From contig NZ_FZPC01000042.1 in assembly GCF_900187975.1 (NCBI RefSeq), forward strand, positions 1 through 48,285: a stretch of DNA of 48,285 bases, read 5' to 3'. This DNA is from Pseudomonas delhiensis. Lineage in GTDB: Bacteria > Pseudomonadota > Gammaproteobacteria > Pseudomonadales > Pseudomonadaceae. A model generated the notes under the pieces. That model ran no database searches. It saw only the letters and a list, made by a program, of their open reading frames with translations, and had not been told where the DNA came from. The position numbers and the translations under genes were made by a program. Positions 31,737 through 41,520 of the stretch are shown here, in pieces; the first letter of the stretch is position 1; each line of letters opens with the position of its first letter.

Positions 31737-32222
31737 ATGACTGAGCAAGCTAGCAACGGCGCCAACGAGCAAGAAAACGGCCCGCAGTTCTCCCTGCAGC
31801 GCATCTACATCCGCGACCTGTCCTTCGAGGCGCCCAAGGCTCCGGAAATCTTCCGCCAGGAATGGCAGCCGGCGATCAGCATGGACCTGAACACCCGCCA
31901 GAAGCAGCTCGACGGCGACTTCTACGAAGTGGTGCTGACCGTTTCGGTGACCGTGAAGAACAAGGAAGACGTGGCCTTCATCGTCGAAGTGCAGCAGGCC
32001 GGCATCTTCCTGATCAAGGGCCTGGACGCTTCCAGCATGAGCCACACCCTGGGCGCCTTCTGCCCGAACATCCTCTTCCCCTACGCCCGCGAAGCCCTGG
32101 ATAGCCTGGTGGTGCGCGGCTCGTTCCCGGCGCTGATGCTCTCGCCGGTGAACTTCGACGCCCTGTACGCCCAGGAAATCGCCCGCCTGCAGGCTTCCGG
32201 CGAGATTCCTTCGGTCCAGTAA
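31737..32222 (+). CDS. secB: Protein-export chaperone SecB
   Basis: The 161-residue SecB shows the conserved [40 protein letters not shown], and [15 protein letters not shown] blocks. It keeps preproteins unfolded and delivers them to SecA. AGGTCC stands before the ATG. It lies 39 bases after grxC and ends at a strong terminator. Confidence 0.97.
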   Translation: MTEQASNGANEQENGPQFSLQRIYIRDLSFEAPKAPEIFRQEWQPAISMDLNTRQKQLDGDFYEVVLTVSVTVKNKEDVAFIVEVQQAGIFLIKGLDASSMSHTLGAFCPNILFPYAREALDSLVVRGSFPALMLSPVNFDALYAQEIARLQASGEIPSVQ

Positions 32223-32240
32223 GGTCCGTCGTAGCGAAGA

Positions 32241-32268
32241 AAGGCGCCCCAGGGCGCCTTTTCTTTTG
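32241..32268 (+). terminator. Intrinsic terminator of the grxC-secB group
   Basis: AAGGCGCCC and GGCGCCTT pair around a short loop, followed by TTCTTTTG, 18 bases after the secB stop. Confidence 0.85.
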
Positions 32269-32304
32269 CCCGTGGTTTTTTGGCGATGACGTTTCTGCCG
32301 CACC

Positions 32305-32353
32305 TGTAGGAGCGGACCCTGCCCGCGATTCGCGCGCAGGGCGCGCTCCTACG
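32305..32353. repeat. REP palindrome
   Basis: A 49-base unit from TGTAGGAGCGGACC to GGCGCGCTCCTAC has complementary ends. It differs at one or two positions from the copy at 25658-25706. Confidence 0.8.
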
Positions 32354-32578
32354 AAAAGCATCTCTGCGCGTTCAACTTTGGTGCGCGTGCACTAGCAAGG
32401 CGCCTTCTCGGCCAGCCTGTGCGGGCATTTCGGCCATGCCGTTTTGGCCTGGACGTCCACGGGGGGATTCTCTGAAAACCCCATGAATACTGGCCTGCGC
32501 GGCTGTGTGGAAGTGAAATCCCGGTCCTTTCGCAAAATTGGCACAGCCCCTGCAATGGTCCCAATGACGATTTCGGGG

Positions 32579-32790
32579 GCCTCGGTACAGGCAGGCTGGG
32601 GAAACCCCACTTTTACACAAGGCGCGCCGCCGCGACCCGATGCGGTGGATGGCGCGAACGGTTCGGGGGTCCTGGTACAGGCAGGCCGGGGAAACCCCCT
32701 TTTTACACCGGAGGGCCGCAATGCGGCCTCCGCCCCTTTCGGGGCCCTCGGTTCAGGCAGGCCGGGGAATCCCCTTCTTTCTTCCCGAGG
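32579..32790. repeat. Three-copy intergenic repeat
   Basis: A unit of about 38 bases (core GGTACAGGCAGGCTGGGG, then AAACCCC and TTTTACAC) starts at about 32584, 32674 and 32750; the third is more divergent. Spacings are 90 and 76 bases. Between units lie GC-rich palindromic stretches. With the secB terminator and REP, these fill the gap from 32223 to 32806. I see no gene there. Confidence 0.7.
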
Positions 32791-32806
32791 GTTGCCGCCG
32801 GCGCCC

Positions 32807-33202
32807 TCAGCGCAATTGCGGATGGACCCGCAGCACCCAGTCCCCGTCCTTCTCCTCGCTGTCCCAGCTACCGCCCAGGTGGCGGGTGGACAGCAGGGTT
32901 ATCCACAATTGTCCGTCGCGGTTTTCCACGCGCCAGCGCAGCGGCTGGCCGTCCAGGCGCATCCGGCCTTCCGTCGCCGCGCCCGCCGCCCGCACGCGCA
33001 GCGCCAGGGCGCCCTCGATCTGCCCGGCCTCGACCGTGGCGCGCTGGTCGAAGCGCAGCAGCAGGGTGCCCTCCTGGGCCTGTACGGCGAGCAGGCGCGG
33101 CTCGCCCGGGGTGGGGCCGGTGAGGCGGCCGAGCATCAGGCCGATCATCAGCCCGCCGATGGCCAGTGCCGAAAATACCCGCAGCCACGGCCGGGGCCGC
33201 AC
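32807..33202 (-). CDS. Small single-helix membrane protein, function unknown
   Basis: The frame is open well upstream. I chose the GTG at 33202 ([27 protein letters not shown]) since it places a basic segment before the helix and avoids overlap with the divergent trmL start. An ATG at 33256 would overlap that start. The 131-residue product has one N-terminal membrane helix and a periplasmic beta-rich domain ([39 protein letters not shown]). It corresponds in position to a conserved hypothetical gene next to trmL in P. aeruginosa. Confidence 0.7.
   Translation of the reverse strand: MRPRPWLRVFSALAIGGLMIGLMLGRLTGPTPGEPRLLAVQAQEGTLLLRFDQRATVEAGQIEGALALRVRAAGAATEGRMRLDGQPLRWRVENRDGQLWITLLSTRHLGGSWDSEEKDGDWVLRVHPQLR
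32899..32907 (+). promoter_or_regulatory. DnaA-box-like 9-mer
   Basis: TTATCCACA, the strict DnaA consensus, lies within the small membrane protein gene. Confidence 0.4.
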
Positions 33203-33254
33203 ATCCGCCGCCGCGGGAGTAGAATGCCGGCCGTCCTCAGGCCCGGAGCGCTGC

Positions 33255-33716
33255 ATGTTCCACGTCATCCTCTTCCAACCGGAAATTCCACCGAATACCG
33301 GCAACATTATCAGGCTCTGCGCCAATTCCGGCTGCAGCCTGCACCTGATCGAGCCGCTGGGCTTTGAACTGGACGACAAGCGCCTGCGCCGCGCCGGCCT
33401 GGACTACCACGAGTACGCCCCGGTGCAGCGCTACGCGAGCCTGGAGGCCTGCCTGGAGAAGCTCGGCCACCCGCGCCTGTTCGCCTTCACCACCAAGGGC
33501 TCCCATGCCTTCCACGAGGTCGCCTACCAGCGCGGCGACGCCTTCCTGTTCGGTCCGGAAAGCCGCGGCCTGCCGGAGGAGGTGCGCAACGCGCTGCCGC
33601 CGGAGCAGCGCCTGCGCCTGCCCATGCGCCCCGATTGCCGCAGCCTGAACTTGTCCAACACGGTCGCCGTGACCGTCTATGAAGCCTGGCGCCAGCTCGG
33701 CTTCGCCATGGATTGA
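33255..33716 (+). CDS. trmL: tRNA (cytidine/uridine-2'-O-)-methyltransferase TrmL
   Basis: The 153-residue SPOUT enzyme begins [22 protein letters not shown]. It has the knot-forming SAM motifs [11 protein letters not shown] and [31 protein letters not shown]. TrmL methylates the wobble ribose of tRNA-Leu. Length is normal for the family. Confidence 0.96.
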   Translation: MFHVILFQPEIPPNTGNIIRLCANSGCSLHLIEPLGFELDDKRLRRAGLDYHEYAPVQRYASLEACLEKLGHPRLFAFTTKGSHAFHEVAYQRGDAFLFGPESRGLPEEVRNALPPEQRLRLPMRPDCRSLNLSNTVAVTVYEAWRQLGFAMD

Positions 33717-33779
33717 GCAGCGATTGATCGATCCGGCGCAGGGCCCGTGGGGTCTGCGTCGTGGCCATTCATCCCAAGG

Positions 33780-33788
33780 TTGTCCACA
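33780..33788 (+). promoter_or_regulatory. DnaA-box-like 9-mer
   Basis: TTGTCCACA, an R-type variant of the DnaA consensus, lies about 64 bases after the trmL stop. Confidence 0.4.
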
Positions 33789-33891
33789 GGTGGGCGCACA
33801 GTGATTGTGGGCAAGGTGGGAAATCCTGCACAGAATTCAGCCGGGGCTGTAAGGGGCGCGGGGCCTGGGCTGCGGGGCGATCGTTCCCCGG

Positions 33892-33913
33892 CCTGTGCAC
33901 AGGGTTATCCACA
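33892..33913 (+). promoter_or_regulatory. Palindrome plus DnaA-box-like 9-mer
   Basis: A perfect 12-base palindrome (CCTGTGCACAGG, 33892-33903) is followed directly by TTATCCACA (33905-33913) and then GGTTAT. Both lie in the trmL-ntrC intergenic space. Confidence 0.45.
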
Positions 33914-33938
33914 GGTTATGGGGGTATTTCGGGGGTGT

Positions 33939-34228
33939 TGTAGGAGCGAGCTTGCTCGCGAACGGAGTTTCCAGGCGGCCTTGGTATTTCAGTTTGACTC
34001 CGCTCCCTCTCCCCAACCCTCTCCCTGAAGGGAGAGGGGGCTTGTCCGTGCCGAGAAAGAATTTGGAGTCAGTCGGAAACCACGCGCTAACCGGCTAACG
34101 CCGAAACACCCGAGCACACCGAACGGTCCCCTCTCCCTTCAGGGAGAGGGCTAGGGAGAGGGGCGGAGTTGAGCCGACACACCGTCGCCAAGGGGTAATG
34201 CGGTTCGCGAGCAAGCTCGCTCCTACAA
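33939..34228. repeat. REP-bounded composite element, copy 1 (about 290 bp)
   Basis: Outer ends are TGTAGGAGCGAGCTTGCTCG and its inverse GCGAGCAAGCTCGCTCCTACA. Inside are two inverse copies of a CTCTCCCTNAAGGGAGAG palindrome with flanking CCCTCTCCC tracts (about 34008-34044 and 34128-34164). The core is unique. Gene-free. A related element lies at 41521-41814 in opposite orientation. Confidence 0.75.
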
Positions 34229-34248
34229 GGTGCAGAACGCTTCCCCAC

Positions 34249-34273
34249 GAAAAAGGGGCCCGCAGGCCCCTTC
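34249..34273 (-). terminator. Intrinsic terminator of ntrBC
   Basis: On the minus strand AAGGGGCC and GGCCCCTT arms enclose a TGC-containing loop, followed by TTTC. It starts about 20 bases after the ntrC stop. Confidence 0.8.
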
Positions 34274-34291
34274 GATCGCTCCAAGGGCGTT

Positions 34292-35718
<1,427 letters not shown>

Positions 35719-35722
<4 letters not shown>

Positions 35723-36801
35723 GGGTGGTGCACTCCTTGTTCCAGGGGCAGGAACAGACTGAATACGGTGTGGCCGGGGTGGCTCTCGCATTCGACCAGC
35801 CCCTGGTGCTGGCTGATGATGTTCTGGGTGATGGCCAGGCCCAGCCCGGTGCCGTCGGGGCGGCCGCTGACCATGGGGTAGAAGATGGTGTCCTGCAGCT
35901 CGGCCGGGATGCCCGGGCCGTTGTCGATGATTTCCACCTTGCACACCAGGCGGTGGCGCGTGTGGCCGATGGTGAACTGGCGCAGGGTGCGGGTGCGCAG
36001 GGTGATGCGGCCCAGGCGCAGTTCGTTGTGCGCGGCGACGGCCTGCATGGCGTTGCGCACGATGTTGAGCACCGCCTGGATCATCTGCTCGCGGTCGAGC
36101 AGCAGGTCGGGAATGCTCGGGTCGTAGTCGCGGATCAGCGGGATGCTGCCCTGGGTCTCGGCGCCCACCAGGCTGCAGACGTGCTCCAGCACTTCGTGGA
36201 TGTTGGTCACCCGCAGTTGCGGCAGCTTGTTCGAGCCGAGCATGCGGTCCACCAGGTTCCGCAGGCGGTCGGCCTCCTCGATGATGACGTTGGTGTAGTC
36301 CTTGAGCGACTCGTCGGGCAGCTCGCGGGACAGCAGCTGGGCGGCGCCGCGGATGCCGCCCAGGGGGTTCTTGATCTCGTGGGCCAGGCCGCGCACCAGC
36401 AGCTTGGTGGTCTCCTGCTTGGACAGCTGGGCCTCTTCCTTGGTGATGCGCATCAGCCGGTCGCGCGGGTGGACCTCCAGCAGCAGCAGGGTCTCGCGGC
36501 GGTTGAGGATGGGCGTCACCGCGTAGTCGACGGTGATGCTCTGGCCGGTGAGCGAGGTCAGGGTGGCTTCGCGCTTGGTGAACGGGTGCGCTTCCTCCAC
36601 CGCCTGGCGCAGCGACTGCAGGGCCTCCTGGGACTCGGTGAACAGCTCGCTGATGAACTGCCCGTGGCTACGTTGGCCGCTGACCGCCAGGAGCATCTCG
36701 GCGGCCGGGTTCATGTACTCCAGGCGCAGTTCGGCGTTGAGCAGGATCACCGCCGTGGTGAGGTTGTCGAGCAACAGTCTGAGCTGGGTTTCTGTAGGCA
36801 T
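35719..36801 (-). CDS. ntrB: Nitrogen regulation sensor kinase NtrB
   Basis: The 360-residue cytoplasmic kinase has a PAS domain (about 5-115), the H-box RGLAHEIKNPLGGIRGAAQLL with the phospho-His, an N-box (VLNIVRNAMQAV) and G-boxes (IIDNGPGIPAEL, GTGLGLAITQNII). It phosphorylates NtrC under nitrogen limitation and is controlled by PII. The start at 36801 (MPTETQLRLLLDNLTTAV) is typical; a longer frame from 36897 is rejected. An NtrC palindrome stands 163 bases upstream. Confidence 0.96.
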
Positions 36802-36833
36802 GGCGGGCAGCGTTCCAAGGTTGGGCAGGAAAA

Positions 36834-36850
36834 TGCAAAAAGCAAACCAA
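36834..36850 (-). promoter_or_regulatory. Possible sigma-54 promoter of ntrBC
   Basis: On the minus strand TTGGTTTGCTTTTTGCA has GG and GC ten bases apart, a good -12 (TTTGCA) and a poor -24. It lies about 33 bases before the ntrB ATG. Confidence 0.4.
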
Positions 36851-36963
36851 GCCCCGAAAAGACGCGCCAGGCCGCGATCTGCGCCGACTCGTGGCATTTC
36901 CTCAGGGAAAACGCGCCGTAGTCGTGACCCGAAATGGGGAGAGTATAGAAAGTGGTGCAGGCT

Positions 36964-36984
36964 TGCGCACCAAAGTGGTGCGCA
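36964..36984. promoter_or_regulatory. NtrC-binding palindrome upstream of ntrB
   Basis: TGCGCACC and GGTGCGCA form a perfect 8-bp inverted repeat with a five-base spacer, close to the NtrC consensus TGCACC-N5-GGTGCA. A TATACT -10-like hexamer (minus, plus 36942-36947) lies just downstream. NtrC binding here could repress a sigma-70 promoter and/or activate ntrBC. Confidence 0.7.
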
Positions 36985-37030
36985 TTCTCGGGAAAGGCTT
37001 CTTAAGAGGGCGTGCGAAGCGTCGCCGGGC

Positions 37031-37585
37031 TCAGCGCTGGGCGGCCAGGGCCGGTTGCCCGCTGGCGTCGGCCTCGGCGACCGAGACGCGCTTCATGTGG
37101 AACGGCTGGTTCGGCGTCTGTTCGAGGGTCTGGCCGCGCTGGTCGAGGATTTCCACCGACAGCTGGTGGGTGCCGCGATCCAGGTTGTGCAGGGGGAACA
37201 CCGGGCTGCGGCTGGGCGCGCCCACCGGCACGCCGTCGAGGAACAGCCGGTAGCTGTGCCCGGGCAGCAGGTTGGGGTCGCTGGAGACGGTGACGATCAG
37301 CTCGCCGTCGTTGGCGCGCACGGTGGCGTCGGGCTCGGGCACCAGGATGCGCAGCACCTGGTATTGCGGCGGCTGTGGCGGCAGGGCCTGCGCGGCGGGC
37401 GCATACAGTGGCGGCGGCATGTTCGGCATGGCGTTGGGCGGCGCCAGGTTCAGGCGCTGGGCATTGCTGCGCGTGGGCTGGTCGGTGAAGACGCGGTTGC
37501 CGTCCTTGTCGATGTAGGTATAGACCTCGGCGCTGGCCTGGAACGCCGCCAGCAAAAGCAGGCCGAGCAGCAGTGGGCGTTTCAT
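37031..37585 (-). CDS. DUF4124 periplasmic protein (paralogue 1)
   Basis: The 184-residue protein has a signal peptide (MKRPLLLGLLLLAAFQASA) and an N-terminal DUF4124 domain (VYTYIDKDGNRVFTDQP). A Pro-rich linker follows, then a beta-sandwich-like C-terminal half (GHSYRLFLDGVPVGAPSRSP; GTHQLSVEILDQRG). Function is unknown; the C-terminal half resembles carbohydrate-binding or Ig-like folds. Its start overlaps the stop of the upstream paralogue (TGATG). Confidence 0.88.
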   Translation of the reverse strand: MKRPLLLGLLLLAAFQASAEVYTYIDKDGNRVFTDQPTRSNAQRLNLAPPNAMPNMPPPLYAPAAQALPPQPPQYQVLRILVPEPDATVRANDGELIVTVSSDPNLLPGHSYRLFLDGVPVGAPSRSPVFPLHNLDRGTHQLSVEILDQRGQTLEQTPNQPFHMKRVSVAEADASGQPALAAQR

Positions 37586-38130
37586 CAGTTGCCGCTCCTC
37601 GGCATGGGCCTGACGCGCGCCGGGCTGTTGGTGCTGATGCGTTGCAGGGTGAAGCTGACCGGCGCGCTGGATTGCAGCACGCGCTCGCCCTGCACCACGT
37701 CCACCGAGAGGCTGTGCTCGCCGCGTTCGAGGTTGCTCAGGCTGAAGCGCGTGGCGCTGCTGGGCGCGCCGTAGGGCTGGCCGTCCAGGCGCAGCTGCAG
37801 GCGGTCGCCCATGGCCAGTTGCGGCTGGATGGCCACCTCGATGTCGAAGTTGCCGTTGTTGGCGCGCAGGGCCTCCTCGTCGGGCAGGCCGGTGATGGCC
37901 AGGATGGCGTAGCGGGCCTGGCGCTGCTCGCCGTCGCCGCCGCCCAGCGGTGCGCCGGGGGACTGGGCGCCCACGGTGTTGGTCGGCGGCAGTTCCACCG
38001 GCTTGGCGCTCACGCCGCTGGGCGGCTGGTTGGTGAAGACCGTCTTGCCGTTGGCATCGGTGTACTTGTAGATCTGCGCGCTGGCCGGCACGGCCAGGGC
38101 GAGCAGCAGGCAGAGGACTGGCACGCGCAT
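37585..38130 (-). CDS. DUF4124 periplasmic protein (paralogue 2)
   Basis: The start at 38130 (MRVPVLCLLLALAVPASA) gives a signal peptide. The 181-residue product has the same layout as its neighbour: IYKYTDANGKTVFTNQPPSG, a linker, then DRLQLRLDGQPYGAPSSATRF and GEHSLSVDVVQGERVLQ. The pair is a tandem duplication located between ntrB and the bactofilin-like gene, as in P. aeruginosa. No enzymatic residues are evident. Confidence 0.88.
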   Translation of the reverse strand: MRVPVLCLLLALAVPASAQIYKYTDANGKTVFTNQPPSGVSAKPVELPPTNTVGAQSPGAPLGGGDGEQRQARYAILAITGLPDEEALRANNGNFDIEVAIQPQLAMGDRLQLRLDGQPYGAPSSATRFSLSNLERGEHSLSVDVVQGERVLQSSAPVSFTLQRISTNSPARVRPMPRSGN

Positions 38131-38482
38131 GCGTGATCTCCCGAAAGGCAATGGGCTAAGCCTTGCATCGGCGCCGACGGGTGGCAAGCGAAACGCCATC
38201 CCGCGGTCCGGTTTGCGTGGAAGTTAACAGTGCGCAGCCGACGGACAGCTGCTGCTTTTCTAGAACTTATTTGATATCTAGCGCGGTTTCGTTGGTGATT
38301 TCTGCGTTTTCTGACGAATGTCAACGGTATTCCCGGGGGCATGGCTTGAGATAGGCGCACCGAATCGTACGCGCGCCTCGTGCCGGGGCGCCCGGAGTTG
38401 ACGCCATGTCCATTCATTCCTCTCATCCCCCGCGCCTCTCCTCGCGCCTGGCCGCTGGCACCTGCCGCGGGAGGTGCCGAGC
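38131..38482. other. Intergenic region with possible 26-codon ORF
   Basis: This 352-base divergent interval must hold the promoters for the DUF4124 pair and the bactofilin-like gene, but I see no consensus match. A 26-codon plus-strand frame (38406-38486) has GGAG eight bases before its ATG. Its TGA overlaps the ATG of the bactofilin-like gene (ATGA). It may be a coupled leader peptide. Confidence 0.3.
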
Positions 38483-39250
38483 ATGACCCTGCTGCTGCCC
38501 CTGTTCATCGCCCTGCTGCTGGTGGCCCTGCCGCGCCTGTTGCCGCTGCCCGTGGCCAGCACCGCCGGCGCGCCGGCCGCTGCCGCCGCCACCTGGCACG
38601 CCTGCGAGCTGCCCGATCCACCGGCCTCGCCCAGGCCGCAGGCCGGCGCGGCGCCGAGCAACCTGCTCTACCTGCCCCTGGGCCTGCACCCGGCCGACCG
38701 CTGCCTGCATGGGCCGCTGGTGGTGGAAGGGCTGATACGCATCCGCCCGCCGCTGCAGTTCTGGCGGATCTGCGCGGGGGAAATCCGCTTCGGCGACTGT
38801 TCGCGCACGCCGACCGGCATCGCCAGGGCCGGCGCTGGCCGCAACCAGGTCGAGGAGGGCGAGTACCGCGTGGCCGCTGGCGGTTGCCTGGAGGGCGACC
38901 TGCTGGTGCGTGGCGACCTGTTCCTCGGCCGCTATTCCCGCGTGCTCGGCTCGGTGCAGGTCGAGGGTGGCGTATGGATGGACGAGGGCGCGGAAGTGGC
39001 CGGCGGCATCCTGGCCCGCGGCTCGGTGCGCGTCGGCCGCCGTTCGCGCGTCGCCGGGCCGCTGAGCGCCGGGCGCAGCATCAGCCTGGGGCGCGATTGC
39101 GTGGTCGGCGCGCAGGGCAGGCCGACCACCGTGAGCGCCGACCGGGTGCGGATCAACGAAGGCTGCAAGGTCTACGGCCAGGTGCTGGCCGAGAAGGGCG
39201 CCCAGGTCAACGCCCTGGCCGGCGCCGAGGCCTCGCGCGAGCCGGTCTGA
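38483..39250 (+). CDS. Bactofilin-like polymer-forming protein with membrane anchor
   Basis: The start at 38483 (MTLLLPLFIALLLVALPRLL) is preceded by GGGAGG. The 255-residue product has an N-terminal membrane helix and a Pro/Ala-rich linker (about 20-60). The C-terminal right-handed beta-helix region (about 125-245) has repeated short strands (EGDLLVRGDLFLGRYSRVLG, EGGVWMDEGAEVAGG, LARGSVRVGRRSRVAG, GRSISLGRDCVVG), the bactofilin style. Bactofilins polymerise into scaffold filaments that position envelope machinery. Identity at family level is moderately sure; exact role is unknown. Confidence 0.75.
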   Translation: MTLLLPLFIALLLVALPRLLPLPVASTAGAPAAAAATWHACELPDPPASPRPQAGAAPSNLLYLPLGLHPADRCLHGPLVVEGLIRIRPPLQFWRICAGEIRFGDCSRTPTGIARAGAGRNQVEEGEYRVAAGGCLEGDLLVRGDLFLGRYSRVLGSVQVEGGVWMDEGAEVAGGILARGSVRVGRRSRVAGPLSAGRSISLGRDCVVGAQGRPTTVSADRVRINEGCKVYGQVLAEKGAQVNALAGAEASREPV

Positions 39251-39260
39251 GCCGGCGGCT

Positions 39261-41444
39261 TCAGATGCCGCCGTCGGCGGGTTCGGCGGGGGCCTGCGGA
39301 TCTTCCTCGCGCGGCTTGCGCATGCGCGAGAGCTGCACGTTCAGGCGCGGCATGGCCAGCTCCAGCCCGGCCTTGTCCAGCTTCTGGCGCAGGCGCAGGT
39401 TGAAGGCGCGCTGCACCTCCCACTGGCGGATCGGCGCGGTCTTGAAGCGGAAGCGCAGGATCGCCTGGCCGTTGTCGAAGCTCTCGACGCCCTGCATTTC
39501 CAGCGGCGACCAGATCGCCCGGTTGATGCTGCGGTCGTTGCGCAGCTCGCCGGCCACGTCCTTCACCAGCGCCAGGGCGTCGTCGATCGGCATGCTCGCC
39601 GGCACCGGCCAGCGGAACATGGCGTAGCCGAACTGCCGCGAGTAGTTCTTGATGCTCTTGATCTCGCTGAACGGGATGGTGTGCACCACGCCGTCCAGGT
39701 CGCGCAGGCGCACGGTGCGGATGGTCAGGCCCTCCACCGTGCCCAGGTGGCCGCCGACGTCGACGTAGTCGTCGATCGACAGCGAGTCCTCGATGATGAT
39801 GAACAGCCCGGTGATCAGGTCGGCCACCAGCGATTGCGCGCCGAAGCCGATGGCCAGGCCGATGACGCCGGCGCCGGCCAGCAGCGGCGTGACGTTCATG
39901 CCCATGTTGGCCAGGGCGACGATCAGCGCGATCACCGCGATGGTGATGAAGAGCACGTTGCGGATCAGCGGCAGCATGGTCAGCGCGCGGGTGTTGGCGC
40001 GGTTCTTCCCGCCCAGGCCGAGGCTGTGCTGCACCGCGGTGTCGGTGAGGATCCAGATCAGCCAGGCCACCAGCAGGGTGCTGCCGAAGCTGATCAGCTT
40101 GAGGCTGATCTGCGAGCCGTCGCCCTCGGCGAAGCCGATCAGCGACATGCCCCAGACGCGCAGGCCCACCTCCAGGAACACCAGCAGGGTGGCGATGTGC
40201 AGCAGGGTGTAGCCGAAGTTCTGCAACTGCTCGATGTAGGGCGCGCTGCGCCGGCTGCTGCGTTGCGCCGAACGCAGGTGGGCGCGGCGGATCAGGCCGT
40301 TGACGGTCATCGCCACCACCGCGATCAGCGCGCACAGCAGGGCCCGGCGCAGGGCGTAGCTGCTGTCGCCGGCGGTGACCACGGTGGCGAACAGCGAGAT
40401 GCCCACCAGCAGCAGGACCGGCACGTACCACAGCGAGCCGACCAGCTCCACCAGCTCGTGCAGGCCGCGGCGCTTGAGGCGGCGCTCCAGCGGCTGGTTG
40501 CGGATCAGGTGGGCGATGGGCCGGCGGAACTGCAGCACGAACAGGGCGGTGAACAGCGCGGCGCAGATGTTCGCCAGCGAGCCCACGGCCAGCGCGATGT
40601 TCTGCCCGAGGCTGTCGGTCACCCGCGGGTCGTGCATTACCTCGCCCAGGGCGGCCAGGCTGCCGATCAGCCACAGCGGGCGGAAGGCGCGGCGCCGCAG
40701 GATGTTCAGCGCCCGCGCGCGGTGCGGGCCGCCGAGCAGCGACAGGGAGATCACGCAGAGCGCGGAGAACAGCGTGCCGCACACCAGCACGTAGGCGACC
40801 ACCATGGCCACCAGCTTGCCCAGGGAGCTGGGCAGCACCACGGAGAGGTAGACGGTGATCAGGAAGGCCACCAGCCAGGGCCCCAGCTTGCGCAGGGCGA
40901 ACAGCAGCAGGTCGCGGGTCTTGGGGTGCTGCGGCAGCTCCTCGGCCAGCCCGAAGCGCTCGCGCATGCGCCGCGCCACCCAGCGCAGGCCCAGGGCCAG
41001 GCAGGCCCAGAGCAGGATCACCAGGGAGAAGTCGAGGATCATCCCCGGCCACTCCTGCAGGGACGGGGTGCGTTCCTGCAGCTCGGCGCCGGCCTGCTGG
41101 AACAGGCCGCTCCAGCGCAGCGCCGGGCTGTTGCTGCCCTCGAAGCGCTTCTCCAGGCTGCCCAGGGTGTCGCCAATCAGGCCCAGCACGCCGCCCTGGT
41201 CCTCCGCGCCTTTCCGGGTGACGTCGCGCAACTGCTTGAGCTTCTTCAGCAGGTCGGCGCGCTGCTGGTCGTTCTCCAGGGTCTTGATCACCTGGTCCAG
41301 CGACTGCTGCAGCTGCGCCTCGCTGACCTTGCCATCGCCGCCGCCGGTCACGCCGGGAATGCTGGGCAGCGCGGCGGATGCCGGCCCGGCGAGGAACAGG
41401 CCCAGGCAGCACAGCAGCAGGAAGCGGCGAAGAAGGTCGGTCAC
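39261..41444 (-). CDS. Large MscS-family mechanosensitive channel
   Basis: I chose GTG at 41444 because GGAGTG lies eight bases upstream; ATGs at 41483/41480 lack such a site. The 727-residue protein has a signal peptide (TDLLRRFLLLCCLGLFLAGPASA), a periplasmic helical domain (about 40-125) and about ten membrane helices. The MscS core pore helix is NMGMNVTPLLAGAGVIGLAIGFG, followed by the beta domain (SIDDYVDVGGHLGTVEGLTIRTVRLRDLDG, VHTIPFSEI). It resembles YbiO-type channels that release solutes on hypo-osmotic shock. An acidic/Pro tail ends the protein. Confidence 0.92.
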   Translation of the reverse strand: MTDLLRRFLLLCCLGLFLAGPASAALPSIPGVTGGGDGKVSEAQLQQSLDQVIKTLENDQQRADLLKKLKQLRDVTRKGAEDQGGVLGLIGDTLGSLEKRFEGSNSPALRWSGLFQQAGAELQERTPSLQEWPGMILDFSLVILLWACLALGLRWVARRMRERFGLAEELPQHPKTRDLLLFALRKLGPWLVAFLITVYLSVVLPSSLGKLVAMVVAYVLVCGTLFSALCVISLSLLGGPHRARALNILRRRAFRPLWLIGSLAALGEVMHDPRVTDSLGQNIALAVGSLANICAALFTALFVLQFRRPIAHLIRNQPLERRLKRRGLHELVELVGSLWYVPVLLLVGISLFATVVTAGDSSYALRRALLCALIAVVAMTVNGLIRRAHLRSAQRSSRRSAPYIEQLQNFGYTLLHIATLLVFLEVGLRVWGMSLIGFAEGDGSQISLKLISFGSTLLVAWLIWILTDTAVQHSLGLGGKNRANTRALTMLPLIRNVLFITIAVIALIVALANMGMNVTPLLAGAGVIGLAIGFGAQSLVADLITGLFIIIEDSLSIDDYVDVGGHLGTVEGLTIRTVRLRDLDGVVHTIPFSEIKSIKNYSRQFGYAMFRWPVPASMPIDDALALVKDVAGELRNDRSINRAIWSPLEMQGVESFDNGQAILRFRFKTAPIRQWEVQRAFNLRLRQKLDKAGLELAMPRLNVQLSRMRKPREEDPQAPAEPADGGI

Positions 41445-41520
41445 GAATGGCACTCCGGAGCAGGGCGAAACTCGGCACATCATACAGATGCCGGGGGCTG
41501 AGCCGAATTGGGGGGCAATC

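Noticed and set aside
32392..32721. Minus-strand 109-codon frame with repeated GFPxPACT-like units
   Set aside because: It is translation of the three-copy DNA repeat, with no ribosome site or conserved domain. Kept as a repeat, not a gene.
32579..32790. Possible CRISPR array
   Set aside because: Only three imperfect units with unequal spacing, no cas genes, and spacers that are palindromic GC-rich sequence.
32444..33367. 307-codon plus-strand frame upstream of trmL
   Set aside because: It crosses repeats and the antisense of the small membrane protein gene, and its composition is unnatural.
39681..41501. 606-codon plus-strand frame over the MscS-like gene
   Set aside because: Gln/Ala/His-rich antisense shadow of a conserved channel gene.
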